A DNA stretch of 64,000 bases from Nageia nagi (Eukaryota; Pinophyta), in contig JBITNC010000001.1 of the NCBI GenBank assembly GCA_050084985.1, positions 112,406,001-112,470,000 of the forward strand, written 5' to 3'. Of this stretch, positions 1-12,105 are shown one piece after another (position 1 is the stretch's first letter; the number at the start of each line of letters is the position of its first letter). The notes under the pieces were generated by a model. That model saw only the letters and a program-made list of their open reading frames with translations. It was not told the origin of the DNA and did no database searches. Position numbers and translations under genes: made by a program.

Positions 1-3000
1 AAAATTGGATTGTACGTCAAACATTTCAAGCCTCAAAATTACCTCCCTTGGAATGCATTAGAATCTTGTATATTTTTACATGATTTTAAGAAAATGGACT
101 CAAGACTATATCTCAATCAAATGTTATGCTTTTTAGAAGTTGGGGTATTATTTTTCTTCTAAAGAAAGTGTTACTTGATATTGTAGTTGCACCACATTGA
201 AGGACCCTTAAGTAAATTGGTTGGTGAAAGAATGTAAAAGAAACTAAGTCCATTATTTGATATGGTATATGAAAGGAAGAAGACCTCATAACATAGCTTA
301 ATATGTTATCCATAGATAGGGAAGGTTTGGAATAGTATTGTATTATATACCTAGGATATAGAAATCAAACCATGATATCCTAGTAAGAGGATGTAGATGA
401 TGCCTAAAGATTATTATAAAGAATCAAATAGGCTACCAAGTAAGAGGAAATGGTCTTTTCCACTAATGTAAAATTAGAAAGTTGGAAACTATTTTCTCCT
501 TAGTACCTTGTGAGGATGGTAACTCAAACCTAGTTAAAATGTGAGGATATGAACATTCCCTATAAGCTAAGGAAAACCAATCGAAATAGGGCTTGAAATG
601 ATTTAGAATATTCAAAGGATAAGACAAGCTAATCTACCCAAGTGTTGCTTCATAGCACCTTGAAAGATCATTCAAATAAAACATTGTTATTATCGGATAA
701 GAATTGATGCACTTTATGACACACTTCCTTATTAGAAGTAGTTGTTCAGGACTTGTTATTATTCTCTTCATATACCATACTTTTGAAGCAATGATATTTA
801 TTTGTATTGCGCAATTGTGGTTGAGTGGTCATTGGTGATTTCATGAATAATATTTATCTAAATGTCTTGAATGCGATTGATGGCTTTTGGGTTTATCATA
901 CATGATTACTAATGAAAGGTATTAGATTCAAAAAACCACTCAAGAGTATTATTAATTTAATACACATGGATACCTAAGTTATGAGCATGAGGACGCCCAA
1001 CTCCATGGTGGGCCTAGCTGATAGATATGGGTAGGCTAGTGTCCAATATTCTTGATACAGTGTCAAACGATGATAACATTCGATAAAATTATAGTTATCA
1101 AAATAGGGTAACTGGTAGTCATACTACCTACAGTGTAGAAAATAGGAGTATGATGATTATTCCATAGGCAATGCCATTTACTCAATTCATATGGATGATT
1201 TCATACGATAATCCATCTACACCTATGAATCAAAGGGTCATCTATCGGGTGAGGGTGTTTAACCTTAGGGATAAGCATTCCCTTGAGTGATATTAACTCC
1301 GAGTAGAAAACCAGAATGCCATGACTAGAATGTCCATTGCACAGTTTGTGGATGACAATGGTGGGGTCATCTATGTGGCAATCTTCCAACAAGGTACGCA
1401 TTGAGAAGTTAACATCAAAATATTTTCAATCAGGGTTGTTTATTCTAAATTCCACTAATATTTCAATATAGGTGTTGGTATCTACTAATGTTGAAATGAT
1501 CACGTGGATCTTTTGGTCAATTCTTATACCATTTGAGTGTTTAATTTAAACAAAAATTAGGTATGAATTTTTATGGTGGGAGAAGTTGTAAAGAGGTAGG
1601 AGCGCTATAGGTATGCACCTATCTTTGAATGATCTATTGGGTTGATGCTTCCTTTATAGAGGATTACTCATGATTAATAAGAATTAATTTAATCTATATA
1701 AAATTCTATTTTCTCCCAACCTTGTATCTTACCAATTATAAGCTACTCCTTTAGCCTAAATGTCTCTCAACTTATAGTCAAACAAAAGTCGGTTTATGTA
1801 TGTTATAATTTCTCTATACTCTATATTTCTTGCATTATTTTCACCTAAAGTTGAAGGGTGTATGAAAGTATCCTCTAATACACTATATTTCCTTTCATAT
1901 TAGTTTATATATTTATGATAGGAAACTCCAAACAAATTATTATAAATTGGGTGGTTGGCGGTGTACACGCTTGTAAATTAGTTAAGTGACCTATACATAG
2001 GCTTACCTTGCAACTTATCTCTCTATTGTTCTATGTTCATTCCTCTTAATACCTCTTGCTATGAGAAAAAATCATTCTTCCTGTACCATATATTTTCAAT
2101 TGTCTTTGATCATTTGCTTATCTTCATCTCATAAGATGTAAAAATATCCATTTTATGATTTTCAATTAAATATTTGAATAGTCTTGAAATGTTTGCATCA
2201 TTTCTTTCTAGTATATCCCATCTTTTTGTACATCCTTTTTCGTAATCTCCCTTTGTAATTTTTCCATGGATTTAATAGTTTTTAATGTATTATATGTATG
2301 TAGCCATGCGGGTCTAATGAAATAGGACTTTGAATACTTCAAATTTATTAATCATTATTATCGAATTACAAACAACATAAAATATTATACCTATATTGTT
2401 TACCTTCTTAATTATTTTAAGAATAGCTAGAGACTTATAAATTATGTGGCAATAAAATAAATAATTTTATAGTTTGTACTTGCTAGTTCCATGCCTATAA
2501 AATTCATAAAAGCTAGGATTTAAATGAATGTGCACCATAAACATTTTTCAAGTTAATATTAGAGGTATGCACCATCGTCGTATTCTCTTTGATAAATACA
2601 TCTTCATTACTTTAGAAAGGCTATTATGCGATATCTACACATGCTCAAAGACAATTAATATTAGCCCATCATTAACATCCATACATTATGATCTCTAGTA
2701 CCTGAAGATGTGAAGTGCAAGGCTACCATTGATAAAGTACCAAGAATAAAATTATATAATGTGGAGTGAAAAAGTGTTGAGAAGAAAATTGAATAATAGG
2801 AACCAATCTCAAAAATACCTCTATATAAAGGGAGAACCCATACAAAATTACACAAGTAAAGAAATGGTCATTACCTATAAAAAGTGGGACTTAAGATATA
2901 TATTCTTTTGGAAGAGAATGCTTCATATAAAGTAAGATTGAGGAAATAAGAGGATAAGAAATAATTGACTTCTACAAGAAATACCAAGAGGTAGAGAAGA

Positions 3001-3720
3001 GAATATTAATATGATAGGATATTTAAAAATGGCTGTTAGGAAACTAAGGAAGAAAGGAAAGAAGTCTCTAAGGACCTACTTTTCATTATTTCTCCCTTTT
3101 TTTCTCTTATGCTTATATTTTATATTCATATAGAGTTCTTTGATAATATCTAGTGGTTTCTGACTTTATCCTTCTTTCAATAATAATTTCCTTTAGCCCT
3201 CTTTGAAAAATATTTTCTGTAAATCACTATAAAAGTTTGTTATGATCCTTTTCAAACCTTCTGTTTATATATGTATGTATGTGTGTTTGTACGTTTGTAT
3301 ATGTATATGTATACATGTAAAAATGCATGTATTGTAAAAATATATTACAATGATCTCACATGAGTTTGATCCTCTTAATAAACTATTTGTAATTTTTGAA
3401 GTATTAAATTTAGTGGAAAATGATGGTCTACAATATAGATATTATTAAAATACGATTTCAAGTTTAGATAAAATAAGTAGACATTAACATCCATTTGTAT
3501 TTTTAAAAATTTTTCGTTTTAATATTTATACTTATTATCATTAGTCTTTCGGTTTTTGCAATCTTAAATTCTCAAATCGATTGACGATGAGTTTGAATAG
3601 GAAAATGTGAGACAAGGATAGGGATTGGAAGGAAGTTTTTTTTTTTTTTTAAATGATTACTAAAAATAGATGCTAATAGATAAAGAATAATTTATAATTT
3701 GTAAATAATAAATTAGAATA
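1..3720. other. Spacer of unit A, no gene recognised
   Basis: About 3.7 kb of AT-rich sequence with stops in every frame; the longest open frames are about 65 codons and match no family I know. It includes a TG/TA-rich microsatellite (about 3,262-3,325) and a T run (3,637-3,650). Equivalent spacers are at 6,376-10,096 and 12,753-16,490. Short open frames recur in all three units only because the units are copies, so their recurrence is not evidence of coding. Confidence 0.7.
3262..3330. repeat. TG/TA-rich microsatellite in unit A
   Basis: A run of TATATG, TGTGTG and TATATG steps. The same run is at about 9,638-9,706 in unit B, and an expanded version is at 16,012-16,110 in unit C. It matters because near-identity between units stops here in unit C, making it the likely exchange point of the tandem duplication. 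Confidence 0.8.
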
Positions 3721-3721
3721 T

Positions 3722-4062
3722 CATGCTTCCCAAATACTTCTTAAGGGGATTTTCCTTACTAACTCCTAGGATCAGCTTTTAAATGGCCATTTTGTTGATG
3801 ATTCTTTTCTCATTCTTTGAGAAAATGAGCAATCTATTATGAATTCCATCAAATGCCTTGATACTTTCTTCTTAGATTTAGGTTCTAGTATTCAATGGAA
3901 GAAAACTTCATGATACAGGTAGTCCATTCATCCTCTTCCAGATTGATTTTCTTAGTTTCTTTAGAAGTGGATTCAAAATGGTGAGATTTTCAAATTTCTA
4001 GGCATTCATTTTTCCTCAAACGTTTTCCTAATTAGCCTTGAAATTTTGTAGTGGAAAAAGTT
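3722..4062 (+). mobile_element. LINE reverse-transcriptase fragment, unit A
   Basis: Translation, broken by stops, reads the polymerase active-site block of a plant L1-type reverse transcriptase. It contains FVDD (normally FADD or YADD), followed by IQWKKT and, further on, a piece equivalent to the usual FLGIPF stretch. Several in-frame stops make it non-functional. Homology to the longer LINE in unit C ends abruptly at about 4,062, where the dioxygenase promoter begins. A LINE body has thus been joined to the gene region by a rearrangement. Confidence 0.75.
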
Positions 4063-4065
4063 TAA

Positions 4066-4320
4066 ATTAAGGAGGTGTGATGTGTGCGAAAATGAAATCT
4101 TGCGAGTGGTGGGGTTTATTAAATATTTAAGGCGGTGTGATTTTTGCGGAGATGGAATAGTCTGAGATTGTTAGGTACGTCCAAAAGACAATTAACTTGG
4201 ACATAAAAAACTTAGCATCTCTCTAGATACACATGGTAAAAGACTATTGGGGTTTACTGACTAATTAAAGCGGTGCGATTTGTATGGAGATGGAATATTA
4301 CGACATCTATTCAACATGCG
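4066..4320 (+). promoter_or_regulatory. Promoter with three copies of a GCGGTG motif block, gene A
   Basis: Three related blocks lie upstream of the gene: 4,071-4,105 (GGAGGTGTGA), 4,131-4,165 (GGCGGTGTGA) and 4,269-4,305 (AGCGGTGCGA). Each is followed by a GGAGATGGAATA-like sequence, and two are preceded by GGGGTTTA. They are about 60 and 138 bp apart. The repetition is directly visible; a role as a regulatory module is inference. The last block is also recognisable, altered, in the upstream flank of the inverted pseudogene near 38,600-38,640. Confidence 0.5.
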
Positions 4321-4363
4321 CATATTTACAGGGAGATAAATTCAACATAAATAAGAGGAGAAA

Positions 4364-4369
4364 CACGTG
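4364..4369 (+). promoter_or_regulatory. G-box CACGTG upstream of gene A
   Basis: A palindromic CACGTG core about 265 bp before the start codon, the classic binding core for plant bZIP and bHLH factors. It is retained in the inverted pseudogene's upstream flank (38,512-38,517), although much around it has changed. Function is inferred from the motif only. Confidence 0.5.
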
Positions 4370-4503
4370 GTCGCGGGTTTTCTGTTTGTTGATCGATGGA
4401 ATGTGAGAAAATGTTCGTTTGGTCTGTTTTTACCATTTCTCTGTAATGTGTTCAAATTTGATAAATTTCTCAAAGGCATTTTTGATTTTTCACTCTTCTT
4501 GTC

Positions 4504-4511
4504 TATATATA
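4504..4511 (+). promoter_or_regulatory. TATA box of gene A
   Basis: TATATATA about 122 bp before the start codon, which would place transcription start near 4,535-4,545 and leave a 5' UTR of roughly 90 bases. The same TATATATA is conserved in the pseudogene flank near 38,360-38,370. Confidence 0.6.
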
Positions 4512-4632
4512 TTCTAGGTGTATGAGGGAGTGAGGTAAACCATTTGCCAATAAATCATCTTTTGTGGTATTCTTGTGATACTTTCTCCTATTTTGATCTT
4601 TTCAGTCATTTCCCTGCCAAAGATCCTCTACC

Positions 4633-5729
4633 ATGTCGTGCTCTCTGCAGACTTCCCCTGATGTTGGTCTTGAAGTTGATCTCCCTCTCATCGACCTTTC
4701 ACGATTTGCACTAACAACTCATAATGCCCACTATCACGAGGTCATCGCCAAAGTGAAAGGCGCCTGCCAAGAATTGGGATTTTTCAGAGTTGTCAACCAT
4801 GGAATTCCACAAACTCTTCTTCAAGACGTAGAATCAGCCGTCCAACAACTATGTGCCATGCCCGCCGAGGCGAAACAAAGATTGGATAGCTATGCCTGTG
4901 AGAATGGCAATGAGAGTTTCACAATCCTTAATCTAAGTCATTCAGAATCAGTAGTTGAAATGTCTCGCAAAATATGGCCACAAGACGGAAATCCATTCTT
5001 CTGGTATGTCGTTTTCCTGTGCTCATATAATGCCCTTATTATACAAGTTGAAAACTAATCCAGTCATCCTGTCCGGTTTCAGCAAAGCCATTGGAGCATA
5101 TATGCTCCTCTTGGCAGATCTCGTGCTAACTATCACTAAAACACTCATTGCAAGCCTCGATTTGGACTTCGAGCATTTCTACGAATCCCATTTCCAGAAC
5201 TGCACGTATACATTGCGTATCAATCACTACACTTCCGACGGAAAAGCAATAGAGCAGGAGGCTCTCATTCCTCATACAGATAGCGGGATCATTACTATCC
5301 TTTACACATGTAAGGAGGGCGGTCTCCAGATTCGGTCCAAGGAAGGCAAGTGGTTGGACGTGAAGCCGCAACATGACTCATTTGTTATCAACATCGCCGA
5401 CTGCCTTAAGGTGAGGAAAAAGTTATTGGTGTTGATGTCATTCTTTTGTGGGTATAAAGTAATGAAGGAAAGTGCAGGCATGGAGCAACGGAAGGTTACG
5501 AAGCGCGGAGCATCGAGTGGTTCAGAAAGGGTGGACGGATCGCATATCTTTAGCGTGTGGAGTGCATTTTCCAGGTGAGAAAGAGATTTGGGTTCCTCCT
5601 GAGCTGGTGGACGATCACTATCCACGATGTTATAGACCTTTCACCCCGAACGAATTTAGGCGCGCCTTCTTGGAGAATGCGAATCCTAAAGAGAAGGCTA
5701 ACCTGATCGACACATACGCAGGGTTATAG
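4633..5729 (+). CDS. 2-oxoglutarate/Fe(II)-dependent dioxygenase, AOP-like (gene A)
   Basis: Three exons: 4,633-5,003, 5,083-5,410 and 5,478-5,729. The introns are 5,004-5,082 (GTATGT...TTTCAG, phase 2) and 5,411-5,477 (GTGAGG...GTGCAG, phase 0). Joined, they encode 316 residues, the usual size for plant soluble 2OGDs. The N-terminal non-haem dioxygenase domain begins near residue 17 (DLPLIDLSRF) and includes GFFRVVNHGIP. The C-terminal 2OG-Fe(II) oxygenase domain carries the iron ligands H188, D190 (HTD) and H245 (AEHRVV), plus the 2-oxoglutarate-binding R255 and S257 (RIS). The WPQDGNPFFC, ITILY, WSNGRLRS and PPELVDDHYPRCYRPF stretches resemble Arabidopsis AOP-type enzymes of the DOXC class. 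Such enzymes hydroxylate, demethylate or desaturate specialised metabolites or hormones in the cytosol; the substrate here cannot be read from sequence. Reading on through intron 1 reaches an in-frame stop, so splicing is needed. Confidence 0.9.
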
Positions 5730-6375
5730 ATTGTGCCGCTTGTCCAAACTCTGTTACTTCAAATTGTTGACGAGAAAGTGATAGGGGTGTGTGAGCTAGA
5801 TTGTTGGGTGGGTTAATCATGTGTTGATTTTATTGTGACTTGTGTTCCTTGTTGGATTTCTATTAGAGGTATACATGTTACGTAATGGTGGTTCATTACA
5901 GTTATTTCATAGATGGTTTATTTTTAGTAGATGTTAAATATTTTACTCTTATTCTTACCTTTGCTTTGCATAGGTTAATTGTCCTAAACATGCTACACAA
6001 CCTAATTATTTCGTAAAAATATATGTAATATCAATGATGTTTATTTTAATCTTGAACAAATCAGGTATATCATATTAATTAAATGGTTTACAAAAATGAA
6101 AATAATATCAAACTCTTTGGAAGATTTGAAATCTATATTTACCAAATATCACAATAAATTTAGATATTTCAATATACAAATTTATTCTAATTCAACCTTT
6201 TTGAATGTTAAAGATGATATTCAACTTTTTTAAAGCATCTCTTTCTTTCTTTCTAATCTTAAGAAAGCATAGAATACAGCCTAGATGAGGATTAAAGTGG
6301 AACCATGCATCCATTACTAAATACAAGCAATTATTCTAAAAATAGAACTTAAAGATAGAACTAAAAGTAAAAAAT
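5730..6375. other. 3' flank of gene A
   Basis: AT-rich 3' flank with no further gene. Parts of it (about 5,730-5,830 and 5,870-5,945) are also present, reversed, beside the inverted pseudogene at 37,244-37,345 and 36,005-36,092, so the ancestral duplicated unit extended beyond the stop codon. An AATAAA occurs at 6,153-6,158, but I cannot say whether it is the polyadenylation signal. Confidence 0.6.
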
Positions 6376-9300
6376 AAAATTGGATTGTACGTCAAACATT
6401 TCAAGCCTCAAAATTACCTCCCTTGGAATGCATTAGAATCTTGTATATTTTTACATGATTTTAAGAAAATGGACTCAAGACTATATCTCAATCAAATGTT
6501 ATGCTTTTTAGAAGTTGGGGTATTATTTTTCTTCTAAAGAAAGTGTTACTTGATATTGTAGTTGCACCACATTGAAGGACCCTTAAGTAAATTGGTTGGT
6601 GAAAGAATGTAAAAGAAACTAAGTCCATTATTTGATATGGTATATGAAAGGAAGAAGACCTCATAACATAGCTTAATATGTTATCCATAGATAGGGAAGG
6701 TTTGGAATAGTATTGTATTATATACCTAGGATATAGAAATCAAACCATGATATCCTAGTAAGAGGATGTAGATGATGCCTAAAGATTATTATAAAGAATC
6801 AAATAGGCTACCAAGTAAGAGGAAATGGTCTTTTCCACTAATGTAAAATTAGAAAGTTGGAAACTATTTTCTCCTTAGTACCTTGTGAGGATGGTAACTC
6901 AAACCTAGTTAAAATGTGAGGATATGAACATTCCCTATAAGCTAAGGAAAACCAATCGAAATAGGGCTTGAAATGATTTAGAATATTCAAAGGATAAGAC
7001 AAGCTAATCTACCCAAGTGTTGCTTCATAGCACCTTGAAAGATCATTCAAATAAAACATTGTTATTATCGGATAAGAATTGATGCACTTTATGACACACT
7101 TCCTTATTAGAAGTAGTTGTTCAGGACTTGTTATTATTCTCTTCATATACCATACTTTTGAAGCAATGATATTTATTTGTATTGCGCAATTGTGGTTGAG
7201 TGGTCATTGGTGATTTCATGAATAATATTTATCTAAATGTCTTGAATGCGATTGATGGCTTTTGGTTTATCATACATGATTACTAATGAAAGGTATTAGA
7301 TTCAAAAAACCACTCAAGAGTATTATTAATTTAATACACATGGATACCTAAGTATGAGCATGAGGACGCCCAACTCCATGGTGGGCCTAGCTGATAGATA
7401 TGGGTAGGCTAGTGTCCAATATTCTTGATACAGTGTCAAACGATGATAACATTCGATAAAATTATAGTTATCAAAATAGGGTAACTGGTAGTCATACTAC
7501 CTACAGTGTAGAAAATAGGAGTATGATGATTATTCCATAGGCAATGCCATTTACTCAATTCATATGGATGATTTCATACGATAATCCATCTACACCTATG
7601 AATCAAAGGGTCATCTATCGGGTGAGGGTGTTTAACCTTAGGGATAAGCATTCCCTTGAGTGATATTAACTCCGAGTAGAAAACCAGAATGCCATGACTA
7701 GAATGTCCATTGCACAGTTTGTGGATGACAATGGTGGGGTCATCTATGTGGCATCTTCCAACAAGGTACGCATTGAGAAGTTAACATCAAAATATTTTCA
7801 ATCAGGGTTGTTTATTCTAAATTCCACTAATATTTCAATATAGGTGTTGGTATCTACTAATGTTGAAATGATCACGTGGATCTTTTGGTCAATTCTTATA
7901 CCATTTGAGTGTTTAATTTAAACAAAAATTAGGTATGAATTTTTATGGTGGGAGAAGTTGTAAAGAGGTAGGAGCGCTATAGGTATGCACCTATCTTTGA
8001 ATGATCTATTGGGTTGATGCTTCCTTTATAGAGGATTACTCATGATTAATAAGAATTAATTTAATCTATATAAAATTCTATTTTCTCCCAACCTTGTATC
8101 TTACCAATTATAAGCTACTCCTTTAGCCTAAATGTCTCTCAACTTATAGTCAAACAAAAGTCGGTTTATGTATGTTATAATTTCTCTATACTCTATATTT
8201 CTTGCATTATTTTCACCTAAAGTTGAAGGGTGTATGAAAGTATCCTCTAATACACTATATTTCCTTTCATATTAGTTTATATATTTATGATAGGAAACTC
8301 CAAACAAATTATTATAAATTGGGTGGTTGGCGGTGTACACGCTTGTAAATTAGTTAAGTGACCTATACATAGGCTTACCTTGCAACTTATCTCTCTATTG
8401 TTCTATGTTGATTCCTCTTAATACCTCTTGCTATGAGAAAAAATCATTCTTCCTGTACCATATATTTTCAATTGTCTTTGATCATTTGCTTATCTTCATC
8501 TCATAAGATGTAAAAATATCCATTTTATGATTTTCAATTAAATATTTGAATAGTCTTGAAATGTTTGCATCATTTCTTTCTATATATCCCATCTTTTTGT
8601 ACATCCTTTTTCGTAATCTCCCTTTGTAATTTTTCCATGGATTTAATAGTTTTTAATGTATTATATGTATGTAGCCATGCGGGTCTAATGAAATAGGACT
8701 TTGAATACTTCAAATTTATTAATCATTATTATCGAATTACAAACAACATAAAATATTATACCTATATTGTTTACCTTCTTAATTATTTTAAGAATAGCTA
8801 GAGACTTATAAATTATGTGGCAATAAAATAAATAATTTTATAGTTTGTACTTGCTAGTTCCATGCCTATAAAATTCATAAAAGCTAGGATTTAAATGAAT
8901 GTGCACCATAAACATTTTTCAAGTTAATATTAGAGGTATGCACCATCGTCGTATTCTCTTTGATAAATACATCTTCATTACTTTAGAAAGGCTATTATTG
9001 CGATATCTACACATGCTCAAAGACAATTAATATTAGCCCATCATTAACATCCATACATTATGATCTCTAGTACCTGAAGATGTGAAGTGCAAGGCTACCA
9101 TTGATAAAGTACCAAGAATAAAATTATATAATGTGGAGTGAAAAAGTGTTGAGAAGAAAATTGAATAATAGGAACCAATCTCAAAAATACCTCTATATAA
9201 AGGGAGAACCCATACAAAATTACACAAGTAAAGAAATGGTCATTACCTATAAAAAGTGGGACTTAAGATATATATTCTTTTGGAAGAGAATGCTTCATAT

Positions 9301-10096
9301 AAAGTAAGATTGAGGAAATAAGAGGATAAGAAATAATTGACTTCTACAAGAAATACCAAGAGGTAGAGAAGAGAATATTAATATGATAGGATATTTAAAA
9401 ATGGCTGTTAGGAAACTAAGGAAGAAAGGAAAGAAGTCTCTAAGGACCTACTTTTCATTATTTCTCCCTTTTTTTCTCTTATGCTTATATTTTATATTCA
9501 TATAGAGTTCTTTGATAATATCTAGTGGTTTCTGACTTTATCCTTCTTTCAATAATAATTTCCTTTAGCCCTCTTTGAAAAATATTTTCTGTAAATCACT
9601 ATAAAAGTTTGTTATGATCCTTTTCAAACCTTCTGTTTATATATGTATGTATGTGTGTTTGTACGTTTGTATATGTATATGTATACATGTAAAAATGCAT
9701 GTATTGTAAAAATATATTACAATGATCTCACATGAGTTTGATCCTCTTAATAAACTATTTGTAATTTTTGAAGTATTAAATTTAGTGGAAAATGATGGTC
9801 TACAATATAGATATTATTAAAATACGATTTCAAGTTTAGATAAAATAAGTAGACATTAACATCCATTTGTATTTTTAAAAATTTTTCGTTTTAATATTTA
9901 TACTTATTATCATTAGTCTTTCGGTTTTTTGCAATCTTAAATTCTCAAATCGATTGACGATGAGTTTGAATAGGAAAATGTGAGACAAGGATAGGGGATT
10001 GGGAAGGAAGTTTTTTTTTTTTTTTTAAATGATTACTAAAAATAGATGCTAATAGATAAAGAATAATTTATAATTTGTAAATAATAAATTAGAATA
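6376..10096. other. Spacer of unit B, no gene recognised
   Basis: Copy of the unit A spacer with the same content. The T run is longer here (about 10,010-10,027). I see no RNA gene or conserved coding frame. Confidence 0.7.
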
Positions 10097-10097
10097 T

Positions 10098-10438
10098 CAT
10101 GCTTCCCAAATACTTCTTAAGGGGATTTTCCTTACTAACTCCTAGGATCAGCTTTTAAATGGCCATTTTGTTGATGATTCTTTTCTCATTCTTTGAGAAA
10201 ATGAGCAATCTATTATGAATTCCATCAAATGCCTTGATACTTTCTTCTTAGATTTAGGTTCTAGTATTCAATGGAAGAAAACTTCATGATACAGGTAGTC
10301 CATTCATCCTCTTCCAGATTGATTTTCTTAGTTTCTTTAGAAGTGGATTCAAAATGGTGAGATTTTCAAATTTCTAGGCATTCATTTTTCCTCAAACGTT
10401 TTCCTAATTAGCCTTGAAATTTTGTAGTGGAAAAAGTT
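10098..10438 (+). mobile_element. LINE reverse-transcriptase fragment, unit B
   Basis: Copy of the unit A fragment, with the same FVDD block, the same stops and the same abrupt junction to promoter sequence at about 10,438. Confidence 0.75.
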
Positions 10439-10739
10439 TAAATTAAGGAGGTGTGATGTGTGCGAAAATGAAATCTTGCGAGTGGTGGGGTTTATTAAAT
10501 ATTTAAGGCGGTGTGATTTTTGCGGAGATGGAATAGTCTGAGATTGTTAGGTACGTCCAAAAGACAATTAACTTGGACATAAAAAACTTAGCATCTCTCT
10601 AGATACACATGGTAAAAGACTATTGGGGTTTACTGACTAATTAAAGCGGTGCGATTTGTATGGAGATGGAATATTACGACATCTATTCAACATGCGCATA
10701 TTTACAGGGAGATAAATTCAACATAAATAAGAGGAGAAA

Positions 10740-10745
10740 CACGTG
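10740..10745 (+). promoter_or_regulatory. G-box CACGTG upstream of gene B
   Basis: Same position relative to the start codon as in gene A. The whole upstream region (10,440-11,008), including the three GCGGTG-type blocks, is a copy of the gene A promoter. Confidence 0.5.
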
Positions 10746-10879
10746 GTCGCGGGTTTTCTGTTTGTTGATCGATGGAATGTGAGAAAATGTTCGTTTGGTC
10801 TGTTTTTACCATTTCTCTGTAATGTGTTCAAATTTGATAAATTTCTCAAAGGCATTTTTGATTTTTCACTCTTCTTGTC

Positions 10880-10887
10880 TATATATA
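10880..10887 (+). promoter_or_regulatory. TATA box of gene B
   Basis: TATATATA at the same spacing as in gene A, about 122 bp before the ATG. Confidence 0.6.
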
Positions 10888-11008
10888 TTCTAGGTGTATG
10901 AGGGAGTGAGGTAAACCATTTGCCAATAAATCATCTTTTGTGGTATTCTTGTGATACTTTCTCCTATTTTGATCTTTTCAGTCATTTCCCTGCCAAAGAT
11001 CCTCTACC

Positions 11009-12105
11009 ATGTCGTGCTCTCTGCAGACTTCCCCTGATGTTGGTCTTGAAGTTGATCTCCCTCTCATCGACCTTTCACGATTTGCACTAACAACTCATAA
11101 TGCCCACTATCACGAGGTCATCGCCAAAGTGAAAGGCGCCTGCCAAGAATTGGGATTTTTCAGAGTTGTCAACCATGGAATTCCACAAACTCTTCTTCAA
11201 GACGTAGAATCAGCCGTCCAACAACTATGTGCCATGCCCGCCGAGGCGAAACAAAGATTGGATAGCTATGCCTGTGAGAATGGCAATGAGAGTTTCACAA
11301 TCCTTAATCTAAGTCATTCAGAATCAGTAGTTGAAATGTCTCGCAAAATATGGCCACAAGACGGAAATCCATTCTTCTGGTATGTCGTTTTCCTGTGCTC
11401 ATATAATGCCCTTATTATACAAGTTGAAAACTAATCCAGTCATCCTGTCCGGTTTCAGCAAAGCCATTGGAGCATATATGCTCCTCTTGGCAGATCTCGT
11501 GCTAACTATCACTAAAACACTCATTGCAAGCCTCGATTTGGACTTCGAGCATTTCTACGAATCCCATTTCCAGAACTGCACGTATACATTGCGTATCAAT
11601 CACTACACTTCCGACGGAAAAGCAATAGAGCAGGAGGCTCTCATTCCTCATACAGATAGCGGGATCATTACTATCCTTTACACATGTAAGGAGGGCGGTC
11701 TCCAGATTCGGTCCAAGGAAGGCAAGTGGTTGGACGTGAAGCCGCAACATGACTCATTTGTTATCAACATCGCCGACTGCCTTAAGGTGAGGAAAAAGTT
11801 ATTGGTGTTGATGTCATTCTTTTGTGGGTATAAAGTAATGAAGGAAAGTGCAGGCATGGAGCAACGGAAGGTTACGAAGCGCGGAGCATCGAGTGGTTCA
11901 GAAAGGGTGGACGGATCGCATATCTTTAGCGTGTGGAGTGCATTTTCCAGGTGAGAAAGAGATTTGGGTTCCTCCTGAGCTGGTGGACGATCACTATCCA
12001 CGATGTTATAGACCTTTCACCCCGAACGAATTTAGGCGCGCCTTCTTGGAGAATGCGAATCCTAAAGAGAAGGCTAACCTGATCGACACATACGCAGGGT
12101 TATAG
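11009..12105 (+). CDS. 2-oxoglutarate/Fe(II)-dependent dioxygenase, AOP-like (gene B)
   Basis: Tandem duplicate of gene A. The exons are 11,009-11,379, 11,459-11,786 and 11,854-12,105, with the same GT-AG introns of 79 and 67 bases. The predicted 316-residue protein is identical to gene A, including H188-T-D190, H245 and R255-x-S257. Promoter and 3' flank are also copied, so both genes should share expression signals, and dosage is doubled if both are expressed. Identity across exons, introns and spacers alike points to a very young duplication, ongoing gene conversion or an assembly duplication. The AOP-like assignment rests on the C-terminal motifs; the substrate is unknown. Confidence 0.9.

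Larger units (their letters stand above)
1..6375. repeat. Tandem array unit A (about 6.4 kb) carrying a dioxygenase gene
   Basis: The first bases of the window recur at 6,376 and again at 12,753, so this is a head-to-tail repeat with a period of 6,375-6,377 bp. The unit holds about 3.7 kb of spacer, a LINE reverse-transcriptase fragment, a promoter, a complete 2OGD gene and about 650 bp of 3' flank. By eye, units A and B differ at only about a dozen places. Most are one-base insertions or deletions, several in homopolymer runs (for example near 892, 976, 1,380, 2,213, 2,627 and the T run at 3,637-3,650). The array probably continues upstream of the window, because the repeat phase chosen here is set only by the window edge. 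Confidence 0.97.

Noticed and set aside
113-2855. Recurring open frames of about 65 codons in the spacer of all three units
   Set aside because: They recur only because the units are copies. No start context, domain or homologue is visible, and one (1,201-1,401) is broken in B and C by a single-base change.
1-3720. Integrated pararetrovirus or a Gypsy element in the array spacer
   Set aside because: I looked for reverse transcriptase, protease and integrase signatures and for terminal repeats and saw none.
4955-5578. A 207-codon + strand open frame starting inside exon 1
   Set aside because: It is out of frame in exon 1, and its downstream part reads exon 2 through an unspliced intron. The three-exon model with GT-AG introns restores the full family architecture.
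5126-5625. Minus-strand open frames of 82 and 107 codons over the dioxygenase exons (also at 11,502-12,001)
   Set aside because: They are antisense shadows of exons 2 and 3, run across intron 2 and show no family features.
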